The position numbers and the translations under genes were made by a program. 64,000 nucleotides of DNA from Clostridiales bacterium. GTDB lineage: Bacteria; Bacillota; Clostridia; Saccharofermentanales; Saccharofermentanaceae. Below, piece after piece: positions 44,959 to 53,755 of the stretch. How positions within the stretch are numbered: position 1 is the first letter of the stretch; each line of letters starts with the position of its first letter. The stretch lies in assembly GCA_017509205.1 (NCBI GenBank), contig JAFWQF010000033.1, positions 1 through 64,000 on the forward strand, in the 5' to 3' direction. The notes under the pieces are model-generated. The model was not told the origin of the DNA and did not search any database. It worked only from the letters and a program-made list of their open reading frames with translations.

Positions 44959-45852
44959 TTATAGAATGTAGTCGCTGTCATCCTTGCGGTCACGTCCGGT
45001 CTCGTATACGCGGTACTGCGACCAGAGTGTCTCAAGAGATGCCAGTGATTCCTTGATATGCTCTTTCCTGTGCATTCCGAGCGTGACAAGGAGCGCGTTG
45101 ATCAGCGAAAGCGATGCCGTAAGCGAATCAACGAACGAAGCCATCGACGATTTTGCGAAAAGGCTTATGTCCGCATGCTCGGTCATGGGCGTGCCGCCCT
45201 TGTCGGTGATGGCAATGATCGTTGCGCCCTTCTTCTTGGCATATTCCATCGAGTTGATGGTTCTTGCGGAATATCTCGGATATGAGATGCCTATCATGAC
45301 GTCTCCTTCACCGATCGGCATGATCTGCTCGAAAAGCTCGTTCGTACAGGTACTCCTTACGAGAACGACGTCATCGAAAAGAACGGTCATGTAGAAATAC
45401 ATGAACTCCGAAAGGGCCTGCGAAGCCCTGATGCCCATGATGTATATCTTGCGTGCCTTTAAGATCGCGTTGACCGCGCGGCCGAACTCTTCATCGTCGA
45501 TGTTCTCAAGGGTTTCCTTGAGGTTCGTGATGTCCTGGCTCATTACAGCCTTAACAGCTTCGGCGTCACCTGCAAACCTTTCGGTGTAATCAAGACGCTG
45601 GACAGATGTCAGCTTTGTCTTAAGGTCTTCCTGAAGTGCCTTCTGGAACTGCGGATAGCCCTCAAATCCGAGCTCTGTGGTAAACCTTACCACGGTCGAC
45701 TCGGAAACGCCTACTTCCTCGCCGAGCTTCGCGGCGGTCATGTAAGCTGCCTTGTCGTAGCTCTTCAGGATGAAATCGGCGATGGCCTTATGGCCCTTTG
45801 AAAGGCCCTGGTAATTTTTCTCTATGGTTGCAATGGTCTCAGTCGTTTCCAT
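44959..45852 (-). CDS. RpiR-family transcriptional regulator (HTH + SIS)
   Basis: About 297 aa from METTETIATIEKN, which follows GAGGAAG; the longer frame runs back into scpB. N-terminal HTH_6 (AKLGEEVGVSESTVVRFTTELG) and C-terminal SIS sugar-phosphate domain (KIYIMGIRASQAL, IGISYPRYSARTI). Such proteins sense phosphosugars, yet it lies between scpB and cmk without sugar genes, overlapping the end of scpB by 14 bp. Target genes cannot be named. Confidence 0.92.
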   Translation of the reverse strand: METTETIATIEKNYQGLSKGHKAIADFILKSYDKAAYMTAAKLGEEVGVSESTVVRFTTELGFEGYPQFQKALQEDLKTKLTSVQRLDYTERFAGDAEAVKAVMSQDITNLKETLENIDDEEFGRAVNAILKARKIYIMGIRASQALSEFMYFYMTVLFDDVVLVRSTCTNELFEQIMPIGEGDVMIGISYPRYSARTINSMEYAKKKGATIIAITDKGGTPMTEHADISLFAKSSMASFVDSLTASLSLINALLVTLGMHRKEHIKESLASLETLWSQYRVYETGRDRKDDSDYIL

Positions 45853-46516
45853 TGTCTTCTTCCTCTTCTGTCTCTTCAGATTCAGGCTTTGCACCGCCCA
45901 TGATCGAATCGATCGTGATCTGCTTGTCTTCTCCGCCTGCAGCCTCACGCAGCGAATTCTCCATGTCCCTGATCGTCTGGTAGCTCATGAGCTCCATCGG
46001 CGGCAGGTCATCTACGGACTCGATGCCGAATTCCGTGAGGAACTGCTTCGATGTCGCGAAGAGCGCGGGTCTTCCGGGAGCATCAAGGCAGCCTGCCTCT
46101 TCTATCCATCCGCGGTCTAAGAGCCTTGAGATGATCGAGTCGGAAGATACGCCTCTGACGGTCTCGACCTGTGCCCTCGTGCAGGGCTGGTTATAGGCGA
46201 TGACAGCCAGAGTCTCATAAGAAGCCTGTGAAAGAGGCACCTGCGCCTTGGGCGCATAGAGTCTTTCGATGAACTTCTTCTGCTCGGGTCTTGTCATCAT
46301 GGCGTAGGACTCCTCGATCTTTCTGATCTCGAGGCCGCCCCACGGATTGTTCTTGTACTTGGACATGAGGCTCTTCAACGCCTCTTCCACTGCAGCCTTC
46401 TTTACGTTGAGGAGCTCTGCGAGCTTGTCAACGGATATCGGGTCGCCCGAAACGAAAAGCAGCGATTCTATTGCGCCGGGAAGTTCCTGTGCTGTTACTC
46501 TGAATTCGTTGTCCAT
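45839..46516 (-). CDS. scpB: Segregation and condensation protein B
   Basis: 225-aa kleisin-interacting winged-helix protein of the SMC–ScpAB condensin. ESLLFVSGDPIS, LSQASYETLAVIAYNQPCTRAQVETVRGV and the RPALFATSKQFL block mark ScpB. Ends in an acidic tail. One bp after scpA's stop. Confidence 0.96.
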   Translation of the reverse strand: MDNEFRVTAQELPGAIESLLFVSGDPISVDKLAELLNVKKAAVEEALKSLMSKYKNNPWGGLEIRKIEESYAMMTRPEQKKFIERLYAPKAQVPLSQASYETLAVIAYNQPCTRAQVETVRGVSSDSIISRLLDRGWIEEAGCLDAPGRPALFATSKQFLTEFGIESVDDLPPMELMSYQTIRDMENSLREAAGGEDKQITIDSIMGGAKPESEETEEEEDNGND

Positions 46517-46517
46517 A

Positions 46518-47276
46518 TTACTTTCTCTTCTCTTCGATCAGTATGTCTTCGAAGCTGCCCTTCTGTACTGCGGTTATGTCATTGTTCCTGACAAGTTCAA
46601 GGATCGCAAGGAAACTGACTATCTTATCTATCTTTTCGGGTTTCTTGCCCGCAAAGAGCTCTGAGAAGAACATCTTGCCCTTCTTCGTTATCGTAAGCCA
46701 GAGAGTCTTCATCCTCTGCTTAACGGAGATCTTGTCTTTCCTCAGGATGTGCTTGATCTTCTGTGAGATGTCGGTAAAGCGCATCTCGTTTCTTTCATTG
46801 ATGTCGGAGATGGCGCTTTCGAATTCCTCTTTCGAGAAATCGTTCGAGATCTTCTTGGTATCAATTCCGAGTTCCTTTGCAGTCATCCTCGTCCTGAATC
46901 TCGCACCCTCGTATTTCGCACGGCGCTCGCGCAGCTCGTTCGCGAAAACACGGCATCTCTTGTATCTCATGAGCGAGATGACAAGCTCTTCCCTCGGATC
47001 GACTTCGCCGTCTTCCGCGGCACCGTTCTTCTTGCCGGGGAGCATCATGCGTGACTTGATGTGGACCAGCGTCGCACCCATCAGAAGGAACTCTGAAGCA
47101 ATGTCCATGTCGAGCTTCTTCATGGCGGCGAGATAGTCCATGTACTGCGAGGTTATCTCAGAGATCGGGATGTCGCAGATATCGATGTCATTCTTTTCGA
47201 TAAGATGGCAAAGAAGGTCCAGAGGACCTTCAAAGTGCTGCAGTCTTAATTCAGGTTTAACCAAAGCTGTTGCCAT
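46518..47276 (-). CDS. scpA: Segregation and condensation protein A
   Basis: 252-aa kleisin subunit of condensin. FEGPLDLLCHLIEKNDIDICDIPI is the ScpA N-terminal signature; DYLAAMKKLDMDIASEFLLMGATLVHIKSRMLLP-like region follows. The C-terminal winged helix (FLAILELVRN) binds the SMC head. AAAGGAAA ribosome site. Confidence 0.96.
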   Translation of the reverse strand: MATALVKPELRLQHFEGPLDLLCHLIEKNDIDICDIPISEITSQYMDYLAAMKKLDMDIASEFLLMGATLVHIKSRMMLPGKKNGAAEDGEVDPREELVISLMRYKRCRVFANELRERRAKYEGARFRTRMTAKELGIDTKKISNDFSKEEFESAISDINERNEMRFTDISQKIKHILRKDKISVKQRMKTLWLTITKKGKMFFSELFAGKKPEKIDKIVSFLAILELVRNNDITAVQKGSFEDILIEEKRK

Positions 47277-47288
47277 CGCTGTTTCCTT

Positions 47289-48023
47289 TTACAGCCCGAA
47301 CGGGATCATTATCAGGCCGCAGATAAAAGATATGAACATCGCGAAAGGCGTTTCGATCAGCGTGATCACAGTTCCGAGAATATTAAAACCGGAAAAATTG
47401 CTCATGAGGAAGAGCACCCAGATCGCATAGGGGCTGAACATCTCAAACTTGTGGTAGCCTTCTGTGCTCCTGATCCTGTAAGGTAGGAGTTCCTCCAGAA
47501 CGTGGAATCCGTCGAGCGGAGGGATCGGAAGAAGGTTGAATGCAAGGAGCATCAGCGAGAACTGCTCAGTGTAGGTGAATGCCAGGATAACTGTTGAGAC
47601 CGCAATGGAAGCATTGCTGCCGGATGCAATCCTTCCGCTTGCGATGCAGGTAATCAGAGTTGCGATTATACCTGAAAGCAGCGCCAGGATGAAGTTACCC
47701 GTAACACCCGCCAGATGGACCATTATGTTCATCAGACGGGGACTCTTGAGCTTGTTGAGCCTGTTCGGATTGTACATGACGGGCTTGCCCCATCCGAATC
47801 CGGCGAGCAGGAGCAGTATGGTTCCCGTGGGATCCATGTGAGCCAAAGGGTTCAAAGTCAATCGTCCCATGTTGCGGGGCGTCGGATCTCCGAGCCTGTC
47901 GGCTGCAAATGCATGCATGAACTCGTGGATCGAGAACGACAGCATCAAGGCGAAGATCATTATGAGACCATAAAGGATCTTCTCCGGGATGCTGATGTTC
48001 ATCTGTATCAGTCTGATCAGCAT
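47289..48023 (-). CDS. Site-2 protease family protein (peptidase M50)
   Basis: 244-aa integral membrane metalloprotease homologue of the YwhC type, smaller than RseP and without PDZ. HEFMH in the first half and NLLPIPPLDGFHVL in the second carry the zinc ligands. About five TM segments. Substrate unknown. Second M50 protein in the window, between ileS and scpA. Confidence 0.92.
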   Translation of the reverse strand: MLIRLIQMNISIPEKILYGLIMIFALMLSFSIHEFMHAFAADRLGDPTPRNMGRLTLNPLAHMDPTGTILLLLAGFGWGKPVMYNPNRLNKLKSPRLMNIMVHLAGVTGNFILALLSGIIATLITCIASGRIASGSNASIAVSTVILAFTYTEQFSLMLLAFNLLPIPPLDGFHVLEELLPYRIRSTEGYHKFEMFSPYAIWVLFLMSNFSGFNILGTVITLIETPFAMFISFICGLIMIPFGL

Positions 48024-48033
48024 TAACCGTTCC

Positions 48034-51000
48034 TCAAGCCTTGACGATCGAGAATGTGATCTTCTCGCCGTTTACGTTCCATTCCTTGGAATTCTCGCCA
48101 TCACCTGCAACGATGTCAGTTGCAAGTACTTCTGAAGCAAGGAACTCCTTCTTCTTCTCGATTACGGCGCCGAGCTTGTCGTTGCCGGAATACTTGAGGA
48201 CGATGCGGTCTGTAACCTCAAGGCCAGTTTCCTTACGCTGGGTCTGGATCTTGGAGATCATCTCTCTTACGAGACCGTCTTCGATAAGCTCTTCAGTAAG
48301 AACCGTTGAGATCGAAACGGTGAGATTGCCTGATGACTGTGTTGAGAAACCCTCGGGCTGAGTTGTCTCGATGAGGAAATCCTCTTCGGTCATCTCATAC
48401 TCTTCACCATCGACTGTGATCTTTACGGATCCTGCCTTGAGAGCCGCGTATGTCTCCTTGCCCGGGAGATTTGCGATTACTTCACGTGCAGCGTTGAGGT
48501 TCTTGCCGAACTTCTTTCCGCATGTGCGGAGCTGAGGCTTGAAGCTGTAGTCAACAAGGGTTGAGGCATCGCTTAAGACTTCCATCTTGCGGATGTTGAG
48601 CTCGTCAAGAACGATCGGCTTGTACTCGTCATCGAGGCCGATCTCGGAAACGACATAGATCTCAGACAGAGGCTGACGGTTCTTGATCGAAGCAGACTCA
48701 CGGCAGCTGTGGCCGAGGGTTACGATCTGCTGTACAAGCTCCATCTCCTCTTCGAGCTTCGTGTCAATGAGGCTCTCGTCAGCAACCGGATACTTTGCAA
48801 GGTGTACTGACTCAGGTGCATTGCTGTCTACTGAACGTACGATGTTCTGATAGATCTCTTCCGTCATGAAAGGAACGAAAGGTGCGCACAGTCTTGTGAG
48901 GTTGTCGAGAACGGTGTAAAGGGTCATGTATGCATTGACCTTGTCCTGTGTCTCATCAGCACCCCAGTATCTGTCACGGCAGCGTCTTACGTACCAGTTG
49001 GAAAGCTCTTCGGTGAAGTCCTGGATGAGTCTTGCGGACTGCGATATATCGAAAGCATCCATCTTCTCGTTAACGGTCTTGATGAGCGTGTTGAGACGTG
49101 AGAGTACCCATCTGTCCATTGCGCCCAGAGTATCCTTTGCGAGTGTATGCTTTGTGGGATCGAAATTGTCGATGTCAGCATACATTACATAGAATGCATA
49201 TGTATTCCAGAATGTTCCGATGAACTTCTTGATGCCGTCGTTTACTGCTTCCTTGGAGAATCTTGAAGGCAGCCAGGGCTGGTTTGCAGTATAGAAATAC
49301 CATCTTGCTGCGTCAGCGCCCTGTGAATCGAGAACATCCCAAGGATCAACGACGTTGCCAAGATGCTTACTCATCTTGATGCCGTCCTTATCCTGGACGA
49401 TACCCATTACGATGCAGTTCTCGAAAGGTGCTCTTCCGAAGAGTACCGTGGAGATAGCGATGAGCGAATAGAACCAACCTCTCGTCTGGTCGATACCCTC
49501 GGAGATGAACTGGCAGGGATAGTGTGACTCGAAGAATTCCTTATTCTCGAAAGGATAGTGATACTGAGCGAAAGGCATTGAACCTGAATCGAACCAGCAG
49601 TCGATAACCTCAGTGACTCTCTTCATCTTGCCGCCGCACTTGGGGCACTTGATGTGTACGTTGTCAACGTAAGGCTTGTGAAGCTCGATGTTGTCCGGGC
49701 AGTCATCGCTCATGGACTTGAGTTCTTCGATTGATCCGATGCAGTGTCTGTGGCCGCACTCGCACTCCCAAACCGGAAGCGGTGTGCCCCAGTAACGCTC
49801 ACGTGAGATTCCCCAGTCGATAACGTTTCTGAGGAAGTCGCCCATACGGCCGTCCCTGATTGTCTCAGGCATCCAGTTGACCATGTTGTTGGACTTGAGG
49901 AGCTCGTCTCTCTTCTTGCTCATGGCAATGAACCATGTACTTCTTGCGAAGTAGATCAGAGGTGTGTCGCATCTCCAGCAGAAAGGATACTCGTGCTCGA
50001 ACTTGGGAGCTGAGAAAAGGAGCTTTCTTGCATCGAGGTCCTTGAGGACTTCCGGATCTGCATCCTTAACGAACTTGCCTGCGAAAGGCGTATCCTCGGT
50101 GAGGTTACCCCTTGTATCAACGAACTGTACCATCGGGAGATCATTGTCTCTTCCGACTCTTGCGTCGTCTTCACCGAATGCGGGAGCGATGTGAACGATA
50201 CCTGTACCGTCTTCCATCGTTACATAGTCGTCGCATACCGTGTAGTGAGCCTTTTTCTTCTGGTTAGCGGCTTCCTTTGCTGCACCCTCGTAAAGAGCAA
50301 CATAGGATCTGCCCTTGAGATCTGTACCCTTGTAGGATTCGATGATCTCATATGCCTTCTCGCCGTCCTTTGCAAGGCTGCCGAGAACCGTGTCGAGGAG
50401 CGCGGTTGCCATGTAGTATGTGTAACCGTCGCAAGCCTTTACCTTTGAATATTCAGCATCAGGATTAAGGCAGAGAGCAACGTTTGAAGGAAGTGTCCAG
50501 GGTGTTGTCGTCCATGCGAGGAAGTAAGCCTCTTCGTCAACGCACTTGAATCTTACGACAGCGGATCTCTCCTTGACAGTCTTATAGCCCTGAGCAACTT
50601 CGTGTGAAGAAAGAGCCGTTCCGCATCTCGGGCAGTAAGGAACGATCTTGTGGCCCTTGTAGATGAGGTCCTTGTCCCACATCTGCTTGAGTGCCCACCA
50701 TTCGGACTCGATGTAGTTGTTGTCGTATGTGACATAAGGATTCTCCATGTCAGCCCAGAAACCTACGCGGTCGCTCATGTGCTCCCACTGATCCTTATAT
50801 GTCCAGACGGACTCCTTGCACTTCTTGATGAAAGGCTCAACGCCGTAGCCTTCGATCTGGGGCTTGCCGTTGATGCCCAAAGCCTTCTCGACTTCAAGCT
50901 CAACAGGAAGGCCGTGTGTATCCCAGCCTGCCTTGAAGACGATGCCCTCGCCCTTCATTGCGTGATATCTCGGAATTACGTCCTTAATGACTCTGGTCTT

Positions 51001-51180
51001 GATATGACCGATATGAGGCTTGCCGTTAGCCGTCGGCGGGCCGTCATAAAGTGTAAAGGTCGGAGCGCCGTCCGCTTTGGGAGCGATGCTCTTCTTGTAG
51101 ATGTCGTTCTTCTTCCAGAAATCGAGAACCTGCTTCTCTCTGTCGACGAAGTTGAGGTCTTTTGAGACTTTTTTGTACAT
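48034..51180 (-). CDS. ileS: Isoleucyl-tRNA synthetase, type 2
   Basis: 1048-aa class I synthetase: HIGH at residues 56-59 (GKPHIGHIK), KMSKH loop (GIKMSKHLGN), editing domain with AWTTTPWTLPSN, C-terminal anticodon region. Length and the motifs around HIGH and KMSKH match IleRS2, the eukaryote-like form associated with low mupirocin sensitivity. No T-box leader: the mRNA start is about 30 nt upstream. Zinc-type Cys pairs (CPRCG, CECGHRHC, CPKCGG) are present. Confidence 0.97.
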   Translation of the reverse strand: MYKKVSKDLNFVDREKQVLDFWKKNDIYKKSIAPKADGAPTFTLYDGPPTANGKPHIGHIKTRVIKDVIPRYHAMKGEGIVFKAGWDTHGLPVELEVEKALGINGKPQIEGYGVEPFIKKCKESVWTYKDQWEHMSDRVGFWADMENPYVTYDNNYIESEWWALKQMWDKDLIYKGHKIVPYCPRCGTALSSHEVAQGYKTVKERSAVVRFKCVDEEAYFLAWTTTPWTLPSNVALCLNPDAEYSKVKACDGYTYYMATALLDTVLGSLAKDGEKAYEIIESYKGTDLKGRSYVALYEGAAKEAANQKKKAHYTVCDDYVTMEDGTGIVHIAPAFGEDDARVGRDNDLPMVQFVDTRGNLTEDTPFAGKFVKDADPEVLKDLDARKLLFSAPKFEHEYPFCWRCDTPLIYFARSTWFIAMSKKRDELLKSNNMVNWMPETIRDGRMGDFLRNVIDWGISRERYWGTPLPVWECECGHRHCIGSIEELKSMSDDCPDNIELHKPYVDNVHIKCPKCGGKMKRVTEVIDCWFDSGSMPFAQYHYPFENKEFFESHYPCQFISEGIDQTRGWFYSLIAISTVLFGRAPFENCIVMGIVQDKDGIKMSKHLGNVVDPWDVLDSQGADAARWYFYTANQPWLPSRFSKEAVNDGIKKFIGTFWNTYAFYVMYADIDNFDPTKHTLAKDTLGAMDRWVLSRLNTLIKTVNEKMDAFDISQSARLIQDFTEELSNWYVRRCRDRYWGADETQDKVNAYMTLYTVLDNLTRLCAPFVPFMTEEIYQNIVRSVDSNAPESVHLAKYPVADESLIDTKLEEEMELVQQIVTLGHSCRESASIKNRQPLSEIYVVSEIGLDDEYKPIVLDELNIRKMEVLSDASTLVDYSFKPQLRTCGKKFGKNLNAAREVIANLPGKETYAALKAGSVKITVDGEEYEMTEEDFLIETTQPEGFSTQSSGNLTVSISTVLTEELIEDGLVREMISKIQTQRKETGLEVTDRIVLKYSGNDKLGAVIEKKKEFLASEVLATDIVAGDGENSKEWNVNGEKITFSIVKA

Positions 51181-51219
51181 AAACCTGAGTCACCTTTATA
51201 TATAATTTAGCAAGTAATA

Positions 51220-51249
51220 ATTATATGGTTTCAGGTTCGGTAAAGTCAA
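51220..51249 (-). promoter_or_regulatory. ileS promoter
   Basis: TTGACT and TATAAT at 18-bp spacing on the minus strand. The -35 overlaps the end of the upstream pseudouridine synthase gene. Confidence 0.75.
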
Positions 51250-51935
51250 GCAAAGAGCTTCCAGGGAAATCCTTCCGGCATTGGAGCCTCAAACGTAATG
51301 AATTCGCGCTTTACGGGGTGTTCAAACGACAATTTGAAAGATTCGAGCGCAATATCTTTGCACCGATTGTCCTTCTGACCGTATTTCTGATCGCCTAAAA
51401 GCGGGTGTCCGCCGTGAGCCATCTGTGCCCTGATCTGATGAGATCTGCCGGTTCCGAGCTTAACTTCGACAAGTGTAACGCCGTCTTTTGAGGATACAGC
51501 CCTGTAATCGAGGTAAGAAGCCTTGTATCCGGGCTTTTCGGTGTCACTGACAGTCACGATGTTCCTGCCCTCGTCTTTGGAAATGTAATTCTCGAGCCTT
51601 CCGGAACCCTCAAGAACGCCGTTTACGACGCATCTGTAGAGCTTTTCGACTTTTCTGCTGCGGATCTGCTCCGAAAGCCTCGATGCGGCTTTGGAAGTCC
51701 TCGCGAAAACCATGACGCCCGAAACGGGCCTGTCGAGCCTGTGAACAAGCCCTAAATAGACTTCTCCGGGCTTTTCGTACTTTTCCTTGATGTACCTTTT
51801 GAGGATGGTAAGCATATCGGGGGCATCAGAGCCGTCGCTCTGCGAAAGCACTCCGGCAGGCTTTATACAGACGATCAGATGATTGTCTTCGTAAAGTATC
51901 TTTATTCCTTCGAAAACGGTTACTGCGGAGTCCAT
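51246..51935 (-). CDS. RluA-family pseudouridine synthase
   Basis: 229 aa, single catalytic domain without S4. Catalytic Asp in GLVHRLDRPVSGVMVFA; also IVCIKPAGVLSQ and GRSHQIRAQMAHGGHPLLGD. It modifies rRNA or tRNA; the site cannot be told. Starts 16 bp inside the end of the upstream methyltransferase gene. Confidence 0.93.
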   Translation of the reverse strand: MDSAVTVFEGIKILYEDNHLIVCIKPAGVLSQSDGSDAPDMLTILKRYIKEKYEKPGEVYLGLVHRLDRPVSGVMVFARTSKAASRLSEQIRSRKVEKLYRCVVNGVLEGSGRLENYISKDEGRNIVTVSDTEKPGYKASYLDYRAVSSKDGVTLVEVKLGTGRSHQIRAQMAHGGHPLLGDQKYGQKDNRCKDIALESFKLSFEHPVKREFITFEAPMPEGFPWKLFA

Positions 51936-52819
51936 CTTGCCACAGAACCGCAGGGCAGATTAATGCCCATCCTGCTTACGGGAAGTCCTATCTCCCCTGC
52001 CGCGACCTTTCCGCCCTTGATTCCGAGCGAAAGGATCTGTCCGGATGCCTCGGCAGTGATCTCGGTCGCATAAGAGCTCGCAATGAAGAACAAAGGATCA
52101 TCCGAAAGCAGCTCTGACGTAAGCGAAACAAGGTCATAGAAAGAATCCTCGAGCTTCCAGAGCTCGCCTGAAGGACCTCTTCCGTATGAAGGAGGATCCA
52201 TGATTATTCCCTCGTATTTCCTGCCGCGTCTTATCTCGCGTTCGACGAACTTCTTGCAGTCATCGGCAATGAAACGGATGTAGCTTTCGGTAAGTGAGCT
52301 TGCGGAAACATTTTCCTTGGCGCGGGCGATCATGCCCTTGGATGCGTCAACGTGAACGACTTCAGTCGCTCCGTGAGCGGCACACGCAAGCGTTGCGGCA
52401 CCTGTATAAGCGAACAGGTTAAGTACCCTGATCTCCTTCTTTCCTTTTGCGGCCGCACCCTCGATGAGATTTCCGCAGAAATCCCAGTTTACGGCCTGTT
52501 CAGGGAACAAGCCTGTATGTTTGAAACTTGTGGGTTCGATGATGAATGTCAGCTTTTTGCCGAGTGAATCATAAGAGATCTTCCAGGATGAAGGCATCTG
52601 CGAAAGCCTTGTCCATGAACCGCCGCCGGTGCTGCTCCTGCTGTAGGAGGCATCGGGAGATGAAACCTTGTCCATCTGCGTGACCTTGCCGTCTGATACC
52701 ACGGGCCACACAGCCTGCGGATCGGGACGCAGGAGCTTCACATTGCCCCAGCGCTCATATTTCTCGCCTTTTCCGGCATAAAGGATCTCATAATCCTTCC
52801 ACTTGTCAGCTACAAACAT
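51920..52819 (-). CDS. Class I SAM-dependent methyltransferase (RlmI-like)
   Basis: 299 aa. SAM loop LNLFAYTGAATLACAAHGA with the acidic ligand in VVHVDASKGMI, and the catalytic motif IIMDPPSYGRG typical of rRNA m5C methyltransferases of the RlmI/RlmK type. The PUA domain of RlmI is missing, so the precise target is unknown. Start shares a base with the lipoprotein stop. Confidence 0.9.
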   Translation of the reverse strand: MFVADKWKDYEILYAGKGEKYERWGNVKLLRPDPQAVWPVVSDGKVTQMDKVSSPDASYSRSSTGGGSWTRLSQMPSSWKISYDSLGKKLTFIIEPTSFKHTGLFPEQAVNWDFCGNLIEGAAAKGKKEIRVLNLFAYTGAATLACAAHGATEVVHVDASKGMIARAKENVSASSLTESYIRFIADDCKKFVEREIRRGRKYEGIIMDPPSYGRGPSGELWKLEDSFYDLVSLTSELLSDDPLFFIASSYATEITAEASGQILSLGIKGGKVAAGEIGLPVSRMGINLPCGSVARWTPQ

Positions 52820-53370
52820 CAGTTAACCCTCATATCACCAGAAATGGCAATGTTTTTGTCTTCGGTCTCAAGACTAACGGTATAGGTACCGGCTTCAAAC
52901 GTGCCTCTTCCCTCCAGACCTGCGGAAAAATCGCATTCACAGACTACTTTTCCGTCCAATCTGATGTTCTTTACCGAGATCTGTTTTCCGTCTTTATTCA
53001 GTATAGCGCGAAAGTTCCCGTTTACGGGCCTGTTGAAATAGAAAACGCACTTCAGCGCATATGCGTCATTCGAATCTATGGAAGTATAATCGACCGGATT
53101 GTCCTTCTCAACGTCGTACCATGCGCTGTAGACATAAGATTTGCTAATCGTCTCAAATCCCGAATCAGGTGAGGTCTGTGAAGAAACGGCACTGTCCTCG
53201 GATGAAGATGAGAAATCGCTGCTGAAAGATGACTCATAAGAACTTCCGGACTGCTCCGGATCTTCCTCATCGTCAAAGATGCTGCAGGCCGGCAGCATAA
53301 CAACCGCAGCCATTAACAAGGAGGCTGCGGCAATGGAAAAAACATGTTTTGCCCTGTTCGAAATTCTCAT
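52819..53370 (-). CDS. Small lipoprotein of unknown function
   Basis: 183 aa: lipobox LPAC at about residues 26-29 after a hydrophobic signal, then a Ser-rich linker (SSYESSFSSDFSSSSED) and a β-sandwich-like part (VNGNFRAIL, GTFEAGTYTVSLETEDKNI) resembling the C-terminal domain of the lipoprotein at 53.8-55.1 kb (AAGTYTITLTAENG). Upstream, TATAAT ends 7 bp before the ATG and no ribosome site is visible, so the mRNA is probably leaderless. Confidence 0.8.
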   Translation of the reverse strand: MRISNRAKHVFSIAAASLLMAAVVMLPACSIFDDEEDPEQSGSSYESSFSSDFSSSSEDSAVSSQTSPDSGFETISKSYVYSAWYDVEKDNPVDYTSIDSNDAYALKCVFYFNRPVNGNFRAILNKDGKQISVKNIRLDGKVVCECDFSAGLEGRGTFEAGTYTVSLETEDKNIAISGDMRVN

Positions 53371-53377
53371 CCCAACG

Positions 53378-53385
53378 ATTATAAT
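53378..53385. promoter_or_regulatory. Palindromic -10 (ATTATAAT) shared by two divergent genes
   Basis: The 8-bp palindrome contains TATAAT on both strands. Distance from the box to the ATG is 6 bp (plus, 53392) and 7 bp (minus, 53370), so transcription would start at or next to both start codons. Confidence 0.6.
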
Positions 53386-53391
53386 ATACGT

Positions 53392-53670
53392 ATGAGAATT
53401 TTTCTTGTCTTTTACGCAATAATGACCGTTGTCACTTTCGCACTTTACGGAGCTGACAAATCAAAGGCCAAAAAAGGAAAATGGAGGATCCCCGAGAAGA
53501 CCCTCCTGCTGTTTGCCGCGTGTTTCGGAGGGCTTGGTGCTTTCCTCGGAATGAAGATCTTCCGTCACAAGACGAAGCACACGTCATTCAAGATCCTCGT
53601 CCCCGTCTTCATGATAATCCAATTCATCCTGATCGCGGTCGGCGCTTATTTCCTTCTCATCCGCCGCTGA
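53392..53670 (+). CDS. DUF1294 membrane protein
   Basis: 92 aa from MRIFLVFYAIM, the ATG right after the TATAAT; the longer frame has no support. Three hydrophobic segments with the family signature YGADKSKAKKGKWRIPEKTLL…GGLGAFLGMKIFRHKT. Function unknown across bacteria. Divergent from the small lipoprotein and ends in a bidirectional terminator. Confidence 0.9.
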   Translation: MRIFLVFYAIMTVVTFALYGADKSKAKKGKWRIPEKTLLLFAACFGGLGAFLGMKIFRHKTKHTSFKILVPVFMIIQFILIAVGAYFLLIRR

Positions 53671-53687
53671 TTTAACAGAACAAAACT

Positions 53688-53725
53688 AAAGAGGCAGTTT
53701 CACTTCACAAAAACTGCCTCTTTTT
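53688..53725. terminator. Bidirectional terminator between DUF1294 and lipoprotein genes
   Basis: Perfect 13-bp stem AAAGAGGCAGTTT/AAACTGCCTCTTT with a 10-nt loop and T-tracts both ways (TTTTT plus; TTTAG minus). Confidence 0.9.
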
Positions 53726-53755
53726 AATTGCGTTTATCTTTTAAATTCCCGCATT

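Noticed and set aside
51181-51219. T-box leader of ileS
   Set aside because: Only about 30 nt lie between the promoter and the start, and no T-box sequence is present.
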